A stretch of 64,000 nucleotides of DNA from Candidatus Delongbacteria bacterium (GCA_041675285.1 JBAYTZ010000002.1:248001-312000), one strand, 5' to 3'. Positions 32,788 to 41,701 are shown, counted from the first letter of the stretch. The notes: a model not told the origin generated them from the letters alone. A program made the numbers and translations.

Positions 32788-33889
32788 GGAATGCCTCCTC
32801 CTGTGAGCCGGCGCGCCGGATCCAGCCGCCGCCCAGCACGCGTTCGCCCTCGTAGAAGACCACGGCCTGGCCCGGGGCGATGGCCCGGCGGGCCTCCGCG
32901 AACCAGACCTCCGCCGTGTCGCCCTGGACCTGCACCCGGCAGGGCACGCCGGCGTCCCGATAGCGAATGGCCGCGCGGCAGCTCCACCAGCCCTCCGGCA
33001 CCTCCGTCAGCCAGTTGAGCCCGTCCGCCCAGAGCCGGTCCAGGAAGAGTGCCGCGTCCTCGTCCAGCTGCACGCGCCCGCTGGCCGCGTCGATGCTGCG
33101 CACGTAGAGCGGCCGTCCCTGGGCCACGCCCAGCCCGCGCCGCTGGCCCACGGTGAAGCGCGCCACGCCGGCGTGCCGGCCCAGCACGCGGCCGTCCGGC
33201 CCCACCAGCTCGCCCTCGACCTGGGCGGCCGCGCGCTCCGGATCGTGGTGGCGCAGGAAGCGTGCGTAGTCGCCGTCGGGCACGAAACAGATGTCCTGGC
33301 TCTCGGGCTTGTCCGCCGTGCCCAGGCCCAGTTCCGCGGCCAGCGCGCGCACGGCGGATTTCTCCAGCCCGCCCAGCGGAAAGAGCGTGCCCGCCAGCCG
33401 CTCCCGCCGCAACCCCCAGAGCGCGTAGCTCTGGTCCTTTTCCAGGTGGGCGGCGCGCAGCAGCGCGTGGCCGCCGCCAACCGGCTCGATCCGGGCGTAG
33501 TGCCCCGTGGCCACGGCATCGGCGCCCAGCCGGCGCGCCCGCTCCCAGAGGTGTTCCCACTTGAGGCGCGTGTTGCAGAGCACGCAGGGGTTGGGCGTCC
33601 GGCCGGCGAAGTACTCGGCGGCGAACACGTCCATGACCTCGCGCCGGAACTCGTCCACCAGGTCCACCACCGCGTGGGCCACGCCCAGCCGGTCGCAGAC
33701 CCGGCGGGCGTCCCGGTAGGCGCTCAGGTCGCAGCAGCTGCGCTCCACCGTGGGCAGGCCGCTCTCCGCATGGCCGTGGAGCTTCATGGTCAGGCCCACG
33801 ACCTCCCAGCCCTCCCGGACCAGCAGGGCCGCGGCCACGGAGGAGTCCACGCCTCCGGACATGGCCACCACCACGCGTCCGCGGCTCAC
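32777..33889 (-). CDS. mnmA: tRNA 2-thiouridylase MnmA
   Basis: Thiolates U34 of tRNA-Lys, -Glu and -Gln. The start is a GTG (33889) that overlaps the stop of the cysteine desulfurase gene (GTGA), giving 370 residues. The PP-loop is VVAMSGGVDSSVAA, the catalytic Cys is in TPNPCVLCNTRLKW, ATGHYARIE and EKDQSYALWG follow, and the second Cys is in KPESQDICFVPDGDY. The C-terminal barrel ends PGQAVVFYEGERVLGGGWI. Overlap with a desulfurase gene, its sulfur donor, is functionally coherent. Confidence 0.96.
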   Translation of the reverse strand: MSRGRVVVAMSGGVDSSVAAALLVREGWEVVGLTMKLHGHAESGLPTVERSCCDLSAYRDARRVCDRLGVAHAVVDLVDEFRREVMDVFAAEYFAGRTPNPCVLCNTRLKWEHLWERARRLGADAVATGHYARIEPVGGGHALLRAAHLEKDQSYALWGLRRERLAGTLFPLGGLEKSAVRALAAELGLGTADKPESQDICFVPDGDYARFLRHHDPERAAAQVEGELVGPDGRVLGRHAGVARFTVGQRRGLGVAQGRPLYVRSIDAASGRVQLDEDAALFLDRLWADGLNWLTEVPEGWWSCRAAIRYRDAGVPCRVQVQGDTAEVWFAEARRAIAPGQAVVFYEGERVLGGGWIRRAGSQEEAFHVE

Positions 33890-35037
33890 GCCTCGGACCC
33901 CAGCCGGCGGACGTGCTCGTCCAACCGCTCGGCGGCGTAGTCCAGGTCCGCCTCCGTGGTGGAACGACCCAGCACCAAGCGGATGCTGCTCTTCGCCTGC
34001 GCCGGGCTGAGACCCGCGGCCAGCAGGACGTGGCTGGGCTCGATGGAGCCCGTGTGACACGCGGAGCCGCTGGAGACCGCGATGCCGTCCAGGTCCAGGG
34101 AGAGCAGCAGGGCCTCGCCCTCCACGCCCGTGAAACTCAAGGAGAAGTGGCCCGGCAGGCAGTCCGACGCCCCGCCGTCCGCCAGCAGGGTCAGGCCGGG
34201 GAGCGCGGCGATCCGGGCCTTGAAGCGCGCGGACAGGCTTCGCAGGCGCTCCACCACTTGGGGTCGCTCGCGGACGGCCAGCTCCAGGGCCAGCCCCAGA
34301 CCGACGATTCCGGGCACGTTCTCCGTGCCGCCCCGCAGACCGGCAAACTGGAGGCCACCGGTCTGCTGCGGGCGCAGCGCCACACCCCGGCGTACGTAGA
34401 GGAAGCCCGCCCCCTTGGGTCCGTGGAACTTGTGCGCGCTGCCGCTCAGCAGGTCCACGGGTACTTCGCGCAGATCCACGGGCAGGCGCCCCAGGGCCTG
34501 GACGGCGTCCGTGTGGAGGAGCACGCCGTGCCGGCGGCAGATCTCGGAAAGGCGCGCCATTTCGTGGATGCCGCCCAGCTCGTTGTTGGCCCAGATGACG
34601 CTCACCAGCCCGGTGGGTACCCGGCCCAGCGCCTCGTCCAGCCGGGCAGGATCCAGCAGGCCGCGGGAATCCACCGGCAGCCGCAGGACGGGCCGGCCCG
34701 CGGCCTCCAGATCCGCCGCCGTCTCCAGGACGGCCGCGTGCTCCGCGGCGGTGGTCAGCAGGGCCAGCTCCGGCGGCAGGGCCGCCAGCACGCCGCGCAG
34801 GGCCAGGTTGTCCGCCTCGGTGCCGCCGCTGGTGAAGAGGATCTCGTCCGGCCGCCGCGCTCCGATGGCCGCGGCCACCTGCTCGGCGGCGTCGTCCAAC
34901 AGGGAGCGGGCCCGTCGCCCCAGGTGGTGGCCGCTGCTGGGATTGCCCCAAGCCTCCCCTGACAGCCGCAGCATGGCCTCCCAGACCCGCGGGTCCGGCG
35001 GCGTGGTGGCGGCGTGATCCAGGTAGACTCGGCGCAC
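33886..35037 (-). CDS. Cysteine desulfurase (NifS/IscS class)
   Basis: PLP enzyme that takes sulfur from cysteine for Fe-S clusters and tRNA thiolation. I use GTG 35037, which has GGAAGGA at a 9-base spacing; a TTG three codons upstream sits directly against that site. The product is 383 residues: VYLDHAATTPPDPRV, TSGGTEADNLALRG, EHAAVLE, HTDAVQALG, SGSAHKFHGPKGAGFLYVRR (PLP Lys) and AVSSGSACHTGSIEPSHVL (catalytic Cys loop). The neighbouring mnmA indicates a main role in tRNA thiolation. Confidence 0.95.
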   Translation of the reverse strand: MRRVYLDHAATTPPDPRVWEAMLRLSGEAWGNPSSGHHLGRRARSLLDDAAEQVAAAIGARRPDEILFTSGGTEADNLALRGVLAALPPELALLTTAAEHAAVLETAADLEAAGRPVLRLPVDSRGLLDPARLDEALGRVPTGLVSVIWANNELGGIHEMARLSEICRRHGVLLHTDAVQALGRLPVDLREVPVDLLSGSAHKFHGPKGAGFLYVRRGVALRPQQTGGLQFAGLRGGTENVPGIVGLGLALELAVRERPQVVERLRSLSARFKARIAALPGLTLLADGGASDCLPGHFSLSFTGVEGEALLLSLDLDGIAVSSGSACHTGSIEPSHVLLAAGLSPAQAKSSIRLVLGRSTTEADLDYAAERLDEHVRRLGSEA

Positions 35038-35152
35038 GTGTGACAATCCTTCCGCTTGCCCGGCGCGGCTTCGCGCGGGGCCCTGAACATAGAAAACCCG
35101 TCAAGCAACCTGCTGCCCGGCGTCCCACCCGGGCTCAGCCGGCCCGCCGGTA

Positions 35153-36976
35153 TCAACCGGTCCGCCAGCTCCACTCCAGCCGGGCCCGCAGGCTCTGGCG
35201 CCGGATGGCCTCCCCCAGCCCGCGGTCGCGCACCCGCTCCCACTGCAGGTCCAGGCTGAAGTGACCGCGCCGGCTCTCCCGCCCCAGCAAGAGCTGCGGA
35301 CCCTGCCGGGCCAGGTCGCGCACCTGGCGCCGGTTGCGCGTTCCCGAACCGTCGTTCCAGCGCCAGTCGCCGCGCCGCTGCCAGGACCAGCCCGGCCGCA
35401 GGGTCCAGGCGCCGTGTCGCAGGTCCAAACTGCTGGTCAACCCCCACTCCCGCGCCGAGTCCGAGATGAGCTCGCGCCCGTCCCGGCGCGCAAAGGAACC
35501 GCCGTCCTCCTCCATCCAGCGCCCGCGGCCCTCCCAGGCCAGGCGCCAGGCGCCGCGCGCCCCCGCCGCCCGCCAAATGTCCCGGCGCACGCGCTCCTCC
35601 CACTGCAGCCGGCGCTGGATCCAGCTGCGCGGCTCGTCGGGATCGTCGAAGTCGTAGAGCCGGTAGTCGGCCACCAGCGCGCCGCCGCCCGTGGTCTGGA
35701 AGGCGCCCAGCCCCACGCGGTGGTCGGCGCCCGCGCGCCAGGTGCGGTTGAGGTAATTGGACCCGCTGCGGCTGGACTGCAGGTGCCGCTCGGCGTTGAG
35801 GGTCAGGCCCCCCTCGAGGCCCAGGCGCGCGCCGGGCCGCCAAGAGTGGCTCCAGCGCAGCCGCAGGTCCCGGCGGGCCTGGTCCGTGTAGTCGGGATCC
35901 CGGCGGGCTGGGCCGACGAAGTCCGAGTCGCGGCGGCGCAATTCCACCACGACCAGGGCCAGCAGGCTGTCCCGGGCGGGCCGCCAGAGCAGACGGGTCT
36001 CAAGCCGGTTGAGCGCGATGCGGCTCAGCGTGCGACTCAGCCGGCCCACGTTGCCGTACTCGGCCTCCTGCGACTGGCGGCGCAGGGTGAAAGAGAGGGC
36101 CGCCTCCAGCGCGCCCAGCCGCTGGACAGGCTCGGCCCGCAGATCCAGGCCGCGGTCCAGGCTGGAGCCCATGCTGCCGCCCAGGCTGTCGGCGCTGTCC
36201 CGGGGCCGGCGATCCTGGCTCTCATTCCAGCCCGCCAGGTCCGCCGTGTAGCGCCCGCCCTTCCACAGACGGCCGCGGAAACGATTCTCCACCCGCACCT
36301 GCAGCGTCTTGCGGCGTTCGAGAGACTCCAGGCGCGGATCGGGAAAGGCGTCCTCGCGTTGCTGGCCGAGCTGCAGGCGCGCCTCGTCGCTCTGGTCCTC
36401 GGGACCCTGCCAGCGGGCCCGCAGGTCCGCCTCCGCCCGGGAATTGCGGCGCTGGCCGGGCCGCTCGGCCTGCCAGCTCCCGCGCCCCTCCAGCAGCCAG
36501 CCCGCCTCGCGGGTGCGGGCCAGGGCACCCGCCCGGAGGCGCGGACCGCTGTCGTAGCCGGTCTGGCGGCGATCCTGCATCCAGCCGCCCAGCAGCTCCA
36601 GGTCCAGCGGACCGGCCCAGCGCAGGCCGGCGTCCAGCGAGGAGCCCAGGGTCTCGCGCAGGGAGCGGCGCTCGTTGAACAAGGCTTGGCGGGCCGTCCA
36701 GCGCAGGCGCCAGGGTCCTTCCAGCCGGCGCGTGCCGTCCAGCTGGAGTTGCTCCAGCAGGCGGCGGCTGTCCCGGTTGTAGTCGCGGAATCCGGCGCGC
36801 CATTCGACGCGCAGTTCGAGGTTCAAGCTGTCGCGGGGATTCTCGAACACCTGGCGGGCCAGGAGGCGGGCGCTGTGGTCCTCCAGGCCGCGCTCGGCCT
36901 GCTGCTGCACTTCCAGGGACCAGGCTGCGGGGAGCAGCGCCAGCCACGCGCCCACCAGCAGCGGGGCGAGTCGCAC
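35153..36976 (-). CDS. Large predicted outer-membrane beta-barrel protein
   Basis: No named family recognised. The start is a GTG at 36976, one base after the DUF502 gene stop, with AGGTG about 7 bases upstream, giving 607 residues. A signal peptide (LAPLLVGAWLALLPAAWS) is followed by a chain of Arg/Trp/Leu-rich amphipathic strands with short turns (LNLELRVEWRAGFRDYN, GPWRLRWTARQALF, LDAGLRWAGPLDLELLGGW, SLDLRHGAWTLRPGWSWQRR), ending in the aromatic C terminus LEWSWRTG. This is the profile of a large outer-membrane barrel. The antisense frame is also open, but reads as Gln/Ala/Pro-rich low-complexity sequence with no domain. Confidence 0.72.
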   Translation of the reverse strand: MRLAPLLVGAWLALLPAAWSLEVQQQAERGLEDHSARLLARQVFENPRDSLNLELRVEWRAGFRDYNRDSRRLLEQLQLDGTRRLEGPWRLRWTARQALFNERRSLRETLGSSLDAGLRWAGPLDLELLGGWMQDRRQTGYDSGPRLRAGALARTREAGWLLEGRGSWQAERPGQRRNSRAEADLRARWQGPEDQSDEARLQLGQQREDAFPDPRLESLERRKTLQVRVENRFRGRLWKGGRYTADLAGWNESQDRRPRDSADSLGGSMGSSLDRGLDLRAEPVQRLGALEAALSFTLRRQSQEAEYGNVGRLSRTLSRIALNRLETRLLWRPARDSLLALVVVELRRRDSDFVGPARRDPDYTDQARRDLRLRWSHSWRPGARLGLEGGLTLNAERHLQSSRSGSNYLNRTWRAGADHRVGLGAFQTTGGGALVADYRLYDFDDPDEPRSWIQRRLQWEERVRRDIWRAAGARGAWRLAWEGRGRWMEEDGGSFARRDGRELISDSAREWGLTSSLDLRHGAWTLRPGWSWQRRGDWRWNDGSGTRNRRQVRDLARQGPQLLLGRESRRGHFSLDLQWERVRDRGLGEAIRRQSLRARLEWSWRTG

Positions 36977-36977
36977 G

Positions 36978-37637
36978 TCACACCTGGCCCGGCACGGGGG
37001 CGTCCGGACGCCCGACACGTTCCCCGGGCGTGATCTGGTTGACCAGCGCGCCACCGGACACCACCAGCTTGACGGCCTCCTCCACGCTCATTTCCAGCAG
37101 GATCACGTCGTCTTCGGGCACGTAGACCAGCATGCCGCTGGTGGGATTGGGCGTGGTGGGGATGAAGACGGAGAGCAGGCGGTTGTCCTGTTGCGGCCGC
37201 AGGCGCTCGCGGATCTCGCCGCCGGCGCGCCGCGTGAGGAAGCCGATGGACCAGATGCCCTGGCGCGGATACTGCACCAGCACGGCCTGGCGGAAGAGCT
37301 CGCTCTTGGAGGTGACAAAGGAGTCCATGATCTGGCGGACGGCGCGCACCAGTTTGCTGAGGAAGGGGATGCGCTCCACGAAGCGCTGGCCCACGAGGAT
37401 CAGCTGGCGTCCCACGTAGATCTGCGTCAAGAAGCCCACCCCGAGGATCACCAGCACCAGCAGAATGAAGCCCAGGCCGGGGATGTAGGGCAGGCCCAGC
37501 TCCAGCAGGATGGACTGGATCATCCGCCCCAGCACGCGGTCCAGCCAGTTGAACACGCCCACCAGCACCATGACGGAGAGGCCCACCGGTGTGATGGTGA
37601 TGACGCCCGTCATGAACAGGCGGCGCAAGCGCTTCAT
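36978..37637 (-). CDS. DUF502-family membrane protein
   Basis: 219 residues of the DUF502 family (PF04367). Two membrane segments (MTGVITITPVGLSVMVLVGV and GLGFILLVLVILGVGFL) precede RFVERIPFLSKLVRAVRQIM, AVLVQYPRQGIWSIGFLT and FIPTTPNPTSGMLVYVPEDD, which are the family hallmarks. The function is unknown in bacteria; plant homologues (LCV-like) are membrane proteins involved in trafficking. The start overlaps the ftsB stop by four bases (ATGA). Confidence 0.92.
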   Translation of the reverse strand: MKRLRRLFMTGVITITPVGLSVMVLVGVFNWLDRVLGRMIQSILLELGLPYIPGLGFILLVLVILGVGFLTQIYVGRQLILVGQRFVERIPFLSKLVRAVRQIMDSFVTSKSELFRQAVLVQYPRQGIWSIGFLTRRAGGEIRERLRPQQDNRLLSVFIPTTPNPTSGMLVYVPEDDVILLEMSVEEAVKLVVSGGALVNQITPGERVGRPDAPVPGQV

Positions 37638-38020
37638 TCTTCCCCGCCTTCCCGCCGGGTCAGCGTGTCCTCGGGCAGCACCACGCGGTACAACTCCTCG
37701 CCAGGCCGCGCCATCCCCAGGCGGCGAGCCTCCTCCTCCAAGGTGAAGGAATCGTTGGTCTCCAGCCGGCGATTCCGGCCACGATACCAGCCGATCTGGG
37801 TCTGCAGATGCTGCGAGCGCTCAGCCAGCGAATCCAGGGTTCCGCGCAGCCGGGCATGGTCCAGCAGACCGTGGTCCCGCAGCACGAACCAGGTCGCGCC
37901 CGCCAGGATCAACAGGAAGGCCAGCACCTTGCCCGTGGTGCTTGAAAGCGGCGCCCGTCCCGCGCCGGCCAAGGCCAGCCGCGAGACGAGCGCCTCACTG
38001 AATCGCCGCAAAGCGTTCAT
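37634..38020 (-). CDS. ftsB: Septum-formation initiator, FtsB/DivIC family
   Basis: 128-residue bitopic membrane protein that links FtsL and FtsQ at the division site. A short cytoplasmic N terminus, one membrane helix (KVLAFLLILAGATWFVL) and a coiled coil (LAERSQHLQTQIGWYRGRNR) are followed by the conserved EEEARRLGMARPGEELYRVV. It lies five bases after eno; the eno-ftsB pairing is very common in bacteria. The only GGAGG is about 13 bases upstream, inside the end of eno, so translation may depend on coupling. Confidence 0.9.
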   Translation of the reverse strand: MNALRRFSEALVSRLALAGAGRAPLSSTTGKVLAFLLILAGATWFVLRDHGLLDHARLRGTLDSLAERSQHLQTQIGWYRGRNRRLETNDSFTLEEEARRLGMARPGEELYRVVLPEDTLTRREGGEE

Positions 38021-38025
38021 GCCCG

Positions 38026-39303
38026 CTAACGGGCCTCCGTTCCCGCATAGACCGCCGCGTCTCCCAGGGACTCCTCGATGCGCAGGAGCTGGTTGTACTT
38101 GGCGATGCGATCGGTGCGGCTGAGGGACCCGGTCTTGATCTGGCCGGCGCCCGTGGCCACCGCCAGGTCGGCGATGGATGTGTCTTCGGTCTCGCCCGAG
38201 CGATGGCTGATCACGCTGCGGTAGCCGTGCCGGGCCGCCAGACGCATGGTGTCCAGGGTCTCGGTGATGGTGCCGATCTGGTTCACCTTGATCAGGATGG
38301 CGTTGGCCACGCCCTTGTCCAGGCCCATCTGCAGACACTTGACGTTGGTGACGAAGAGGTCGTCGCCCACCAGTTGGATCTGTTTGCCCAGCTTGTCCGT
38401 CATCAGCCTCCAGCCGTCCCAGTCGTTTTCGGCCATGCCGTCTTCGATGGAGACAATGGGATAGGCGTCCACCAGCTCGGCCCAGTAGTCCACCATTTCC
38501 TTGGAAGTCAGGACGCGGTCCTCGCCCTTGAGCACATAGCGCTTCTTCTTGGCGTCGTAGAACTCGCTGGCGGCCGGATCCAGGGTGATGAAGATGTCCT
38601 TGCCGGGCTTGTAGCCGGCGGCCTTGATGGCCTCGACGATCAAGTCCAAGGGCTCGCGGTTGTTCTTCAGATTGGGGCTGTAGCCGCCCTCGTCGCCCAC
38701 GGCCGTGGCGTACTTCTTGGTCTGCAGGACCTTCTTCAGCGCGTGGAAGGTCTCGGCGCCCATGCGCAGGGCCTCGGCGAACGTGGCCGCGCCACGCGGC
38801 TGGATCATGTACTCCTGCAGGTCCACATTGTTGTCGCTGTGGGCGCCGCCGTTGAGCACGTTCATCATCGGGACGGGCAGGATGTGGGCATGCACTCCGC
38901 CCAGGTACTGGAAGAGCGGCAGGCCGGAGGCCTCGGAGGCGGCGCTGGCCACGGCCATGGAGCAGCCGAGAATGGCGTTGGCGCCCAGCTTCTTCTTGGT
39001 GGGCGTGCCGTCCAGCGCGCACATCATCCGGTCGATCTCGACCTGGCTGGCGGCGTCCATGCCCAGCAGCTCGGGCATCAGGATGTCGTTGACGTTTTCG
39101 ACGGCCTTGAGCACGCCCTTGCCCAGGTAGCGCTTCTTGTCGCCGTCGCGCAGCTCGCAGGCCTCGAACTGGCCGGTGGAGGCGCCGCTGGGGACGATGG
39201 CGGAACCGAAGGCGCCGCCGGAGAGGGTGACGTCCACCTCGACGGTGGGGTTGCCGCGGGAATCCAGGACCTCACGGGCATGGACATCGACGATATCGAA
39301 CAT
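38026..39303 (-). CDS. eno: Enolase
   Basis: Glycolytic 2-phosphoglycerate dehydratase, 425 residues. The start ATG (39303) has GGAGG 6 bases upstream. Signatures: VHAREVLDSRGNPTVEVDV, VPSGASTGQFEACELRDGD, LGCSMAVASAASEASGLPL, VPMMNVLNGGAHSDN, AVGDEGGYSPNLKNN, FITLDPAASEFYD, SIEDGMAENDW and LIKVNQIGTITETLD with SHRSGETEDTSIADLAVA, covering the metal (Asp, Glu, Asp) and catalytic Lys positions. The 5' leader contains a 28-bp perfect palindrome at 39324-39351. Confidence 0.98.
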   Translation of the reverse strand: MFDIVDVHAREVLDSRGNPTVEVDVTLSGGAFGSAIVPSGASTGQFEACELRDGDKKRYLGKGVLKAVENVNDILMPELLGMDAASQVEIDRMMCALDGTPTKKKLGANAILGCSMAVASAASEASGLPLFQYLGGVHAHILPVPMMNVLNGGAHSDNNVDLQEYMIQPRGAATFAEALRMGAETFHALKKVLQTKKYATAVGDEGGYSPNLKNNREPLDLIVEAIKAAGYKPGKDIFITLDPAASEFYDAKKKRYVLKGEDRVLTSKEMVDYWAELVDAYPIVSIEDGMAENDWDGWRLMTDKLGKQIQLVGDDLFVTNVKCLQMGLDKGVANAILIKVNQIGTITETLDTMRLAARHGYRSVISHRSGETEDTSIADLAVATGAGQIKTGSLSRTDRIAKYNQLLRIEESLGDAAVYAGTEAR

Positions 39304-39323
39304 GGTACCTCCGCATGACTGGC

Positions 39324-39351
39324 GTAGGGACACGATGCATCGTGTCCCTAC
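39324..39351. repeat. 28-bp perfect palindrome in the eno leader
   Basis: Arms GTAGGGACACGATG / CATCGTGTCCCTAC, with no loop. It lies 20 bases upstream of the eno ATG and just before the ribosome site, between eno and the small gene at 39363. Sequences of this type occur as dispersed palindromes in many genomes. It could fold in the eno mRNA leader; there is no U-tract in either direction. Confidence 0.85.
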
Positions 39352-39362
39352 AACGTATCCGT

Positions 39363-39680
39363 TCAGACCGTCGGCGTCTCCGCGACGGCCGCCTCGCGTT
39401 TGAGGATCATCACCGTGGCCCCCCCGCAGGGACCCAGGCCGCAGGCCACCCAGCCGTCGCGCTCCCGCTGCCGCAGGATCTTGCGCAAGGTGGCGTCGTC
39501 GCGGCCCGTCACCGCCACCACCTGGTGGTCGAAGCGCCGGACTTCCTTGCGGACGATGAGGCGCGGCCCCGTGACTTCGCCCATGGCGACCACGGTGAGG
39601 CCTTCCCCCTCCACTTCCTTCAACAGGGACTCCAGCCCGCGACGATCGGAAAAGGCGGCTTCCAGCACCTTGTGGGACAT
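39363..39680 (-). CDS. Small protein, DUF4177-like
   Basis: 105 residues with AAGGAAC 7 bases before the ATG at 39680. The C-terminal half (DATLRKILRQRERDGWVACG, GATVMILKRE) resembles DUF4177-type small proteins, whose hallmark is a GW motif followed by a strand ending in LKRE. The N-terminal half (HKVLEAAFSDRRGLESLLKE, LTVVAMGEVTGPRLIVRKEV) suggests a duplicated alpha/beta unit. The function is unknown. It precedes eno by 59 bases. Confidence 0.7.
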   Translation of the reverse strand: MSHKVLEAAFSDRRGLESLLKEVEGEGLTVVAMGEVTGPRLIVRKEVRRFDHQVVAVTGRDDATLRKILRQRERDGWVACGLGPCGGATVMILKREAAVAETPTV

Positions 39681-39989
39681 GTCTTGTTCCTTATCTGAAC
39701 TCGATCCGGCGGCTCGCTCGAGCCCGGTCCGCGGATTTTTCCCGCTGATCCACCGGAAGGGTCCGTTCTTTCCGGTTGCTGCAGACGCCCCGTTGCAAGG
39801 TGTGAAAGTCCCCCCGCCGGGGCAACCAACGAAACCACCCATTGCGCCTCTACAGCCGATCTGCAGCGCGTCGGCTGAAGCTCCGGACCCGGCACAGCGG
39901 CCGATTCGCCGGCGGCGCGCCCGAGCGGCGCTGGCTGGGACGGGTGGGGGATGGTAGGTTTCCCTCCGCCGCAGTCAGGAGGAGAATCC
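39681..39989. other. Divergent intergenic region, 309 bases
   Basis: Separates the leftward small gene and eno from rightward purB, so must contain promoters for both. I see small GC hairpins only (CCCC-GCC-GGGG near 39814 and GCGG...CCGC near 39731), no recognisable riboswitch core and no clear -35/-10 pair. The purB ribosome site AGGAGGAGA lies at its right end. Confidence 0.5.
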
Positions 39990-41432
39990 ATGGACCACGC
40001 CCGCGACCGCTATGAGAATCCCTTGTTGGGCCGCTACGCCAGCGCCGAGATGAGCCACATCTTCAGCCCGGACCACAAGTTCCGCACCTGGCGCCGCCTG
40101 TGGATCGTGCTGGCCGAGGTGGAACGTGAGCTGGGTCTGCCCATCCGCGAGGAGCAGTTGGACGAGCTGCGCGCCACGGCGGACGACATCAACCACGCCG
40201 AGGCCGAGGAGCGCGAGCGGATCACCCGACACGACGTGATGAGCCACGTGCACGCCTGGGGCCTGCAGTGCCCGCAGGCGGCGGGGATCATCCACCTGGG
40301 GGCCACCAGCGCCTACGTGGGCGACAACACCGACCTGATCCAGCTGCGCGAAGGCCTGCGCCTGCTGCGCACCCGCCTGTTGCGAGTGATCGCCCGGCTG
40401 GCGGCCTTCTCCCGGCGCTGGAAGGAGCTGCCCACCCTGGGCTTCACGCATTTCCAGCCCGCCCAGCCGGTGACGGTGGGCAAGCGCGCGGCCCTCTGGC
40501 TGCAGGATCTGATGCTGGACTTCGAGGACCTGGAACACCGGTTGGCCAACCTGCGCTTCCTGGGTTCCAAGGGCACCACGGGCACCCAGGCCAGTTTCCT
40601 GCAGCTCTTCGACGGCGACGAGGATAAGGTGCGCCGGCTGGACGCGGAGATCACCCGCCGGATGGGCTTCGAGCGCGACTACGCCGTCTGCGGCCAGACC
40701 TATCCGCGCAAGGAGGACGCCCGCGTGCTGGACTGGCTGGCCGGACTGGCCCGCAGCGCGCACCGGATCACTACGGACCTGCGCCTGCTCCAGCACCTGA
40801 AGGAGGTGGAGGAGCCCTTCGAGCAGGACCAGATCGGCTCCAGCGCCATGGCCTATAAGCGCAACCCCATGCGCAGCGAACGGGTGGGCAGCCTGGCCAA
40901 GTACCTGATGGCCCTGCCCCAGGGCGTGGGCATGACCGCCGCCACCCAGTGGTTCGAGCGCACGCTGGACGATAGCGCCCAGAAGCGTCTGGCCGTGCCC
41001 GAGGCTTTCCTCTGCGCGGACGCCATCCTGCTGATTTTGGAGAATGTCTTCAGCGGGCTGGTGGTCTACCCGGAGGTGATTCGCCGCCACCTGGACGCCG
41101 AACTGCCCTTCATGGTCACGGAGACCATTCTGATGGAAGGCGTGAAGCGCGGCGGCGACCGCCAGCAGCTCCACGAGGCCATCCGCCAGCTCAGCCTGCG
41201 CGCCGCGCGCCGGGTGAAGGAGGAGGGGCTGGAGAACAACCTGCTGGACCTATTGGCCGAGGACTCGCGCATTCCCTTCACCCTGGCCGACCTGCAGGTG
41301 CTTTGCAACCCACGCACCTTCACCGGCCGAGCCGCCAGCCAGGTGGAAGACTACCTGAAGAGCGAGGTGGACCCCCTGTTGGCCGCCGAGGCCGAAGCAT
41401 TGGTGGGCGGCGCCGAGGATTTGAGGGTCTAG
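39990..41432 (+). CDS. purB: Adenylosuccinate lyase
   Basis: Catalyses two steps of purine synthesis, the SAICAR and adenylosuccinate cleavages. The start ATG (39990) follows AGGAGGAGA; 480 residues is the longer, animal-like length, not the ~430 of B. subtilis. Motifs: TRHDVMSHVHAWG, IHLGATSAYVGDNTD (catalytic His), GFTHFQPAQPVTVGKRAALW (general base region), GSKGTTGTQASFLQLF and the signature IGSSAMAYKRNPMRSERVG. It is followed immediately by an 11-bp tandem repeat array. No other pur gene is nearby. Confidence 0.97.
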   Translation: MDHARDRYENPLLGRYASAEMSHIFSPDHKFRTWRRLWIVLAEVERELGLPIREEQLDELRATADDINHAEAEERERITRHDVMSHVHAWGLQCPQAAGIIHLGATSAYVGDNTDLIQLREGLRLLRTRLLRVIARLAAFSRRWKELPTLGFTHFQPAQPVTVGKRAALWLQDLMLDFEDLEHRLANLRFLGSKGTTGTQASFLQLFDGDEDKVRRLDAEITRRMGFERDYAVCGQTYPRKEDARVLDWLAGLARSAHRITTDLRLLQHLKEVEEPFEQDQIGSSAMAYKRNPMRSERVGSLAKYLMALPQGVGMTAATQWFERTLDDSAQKRLAVPEAFLCADAILLILENVFSGLVVYPEVIRRHLDAELPFMVTETILMEGVKRGGDRQQLHEAIRQLSLRAARRVKEEGLENNLLDLLAEDSRIPFTLADLQVLCNPRTFTGRAASQVEDYLKSEVDPLLAAEAEALVGGAEDLRV

Positions 41433-41436
41433 GCGG

Positions 41437-41557
41437 CCTGGCACCGGCCTGGCACCGACCTGGCACCGGCCTGGCACCGGCCTGGCACCGGCCTGGCACC
41501 GACCTGGCACCGGCCTGGCACCGGCCTGGCACCGACCTGGCACCGGCCTGGCACCGG
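41437..41557. repeat. Tandem array of eleven 11-bp units
   Basis: Eleven contiguous copies of CCTGGCACCGR begin 5 bases after the purB stop. All positions are identical except the last base, which reads G A G G G A G G A G G across the units. From unit 4 this gives a G-G-A pattern, meaning a 33-bp higher-order repeat formed by triplet duplication. The period is close to one helical turn. There are no spacers, so it is not a CRISPR. No function is known; replication slippage explains its growth. Confidence 0.95.
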
Positions 41558-41672
41558 GCCTTACTCCTTTCAAACTCATTGATTCTTAGTGTCTTCGAGT
41601 CTTCGTACGCAAAGAGAGCGCGGAAGGAGCGCCATTTACGCGAGGGAAAACACTGATTCTATCATCGATCGG

Positions 41673-41701
41673 TTGAATTTAGACGAAGCGAAAAGTATCG
41701 T
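41673..41701 (+). promoter_or_regulatory. Predicted promoter of the DtxR-type regulator (leaderless)
   Basis: TTGAAT (41673-41678), a 17-base spacer and TATCGT (41696-41701) form a sigma-70-like promoter in an unusually A/T-rich stretch. The ATG of the regulator begins 6 bases after the -10 box, and no Shine-Dalgarno precedes it, so the transcript probably starts at or next to the AUG. Confidence 0.55.

Noticed and set aside
35261..37033. A 590-codon rightward frame opposite the predicted outer-membrane protein
   Set aside because: Low-complexity Gln/Ala/Pro sequence without signal peptide or domain; the leftward frame has a signal peptide, strand pattern and tight spacing to its neighbour.
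39681..39989. Possible riboswitch in the purB leader
   Set aside because: No conserved purine, PreQ1 or other aptamer core was recognisable; only small GC hairpins are present.
41437..41557. Tandem repeat considered as a CRISPR array
   Set aside because: Units are only 11 bases and directly adjacent, with no unique spacers and no cas genes nearby.
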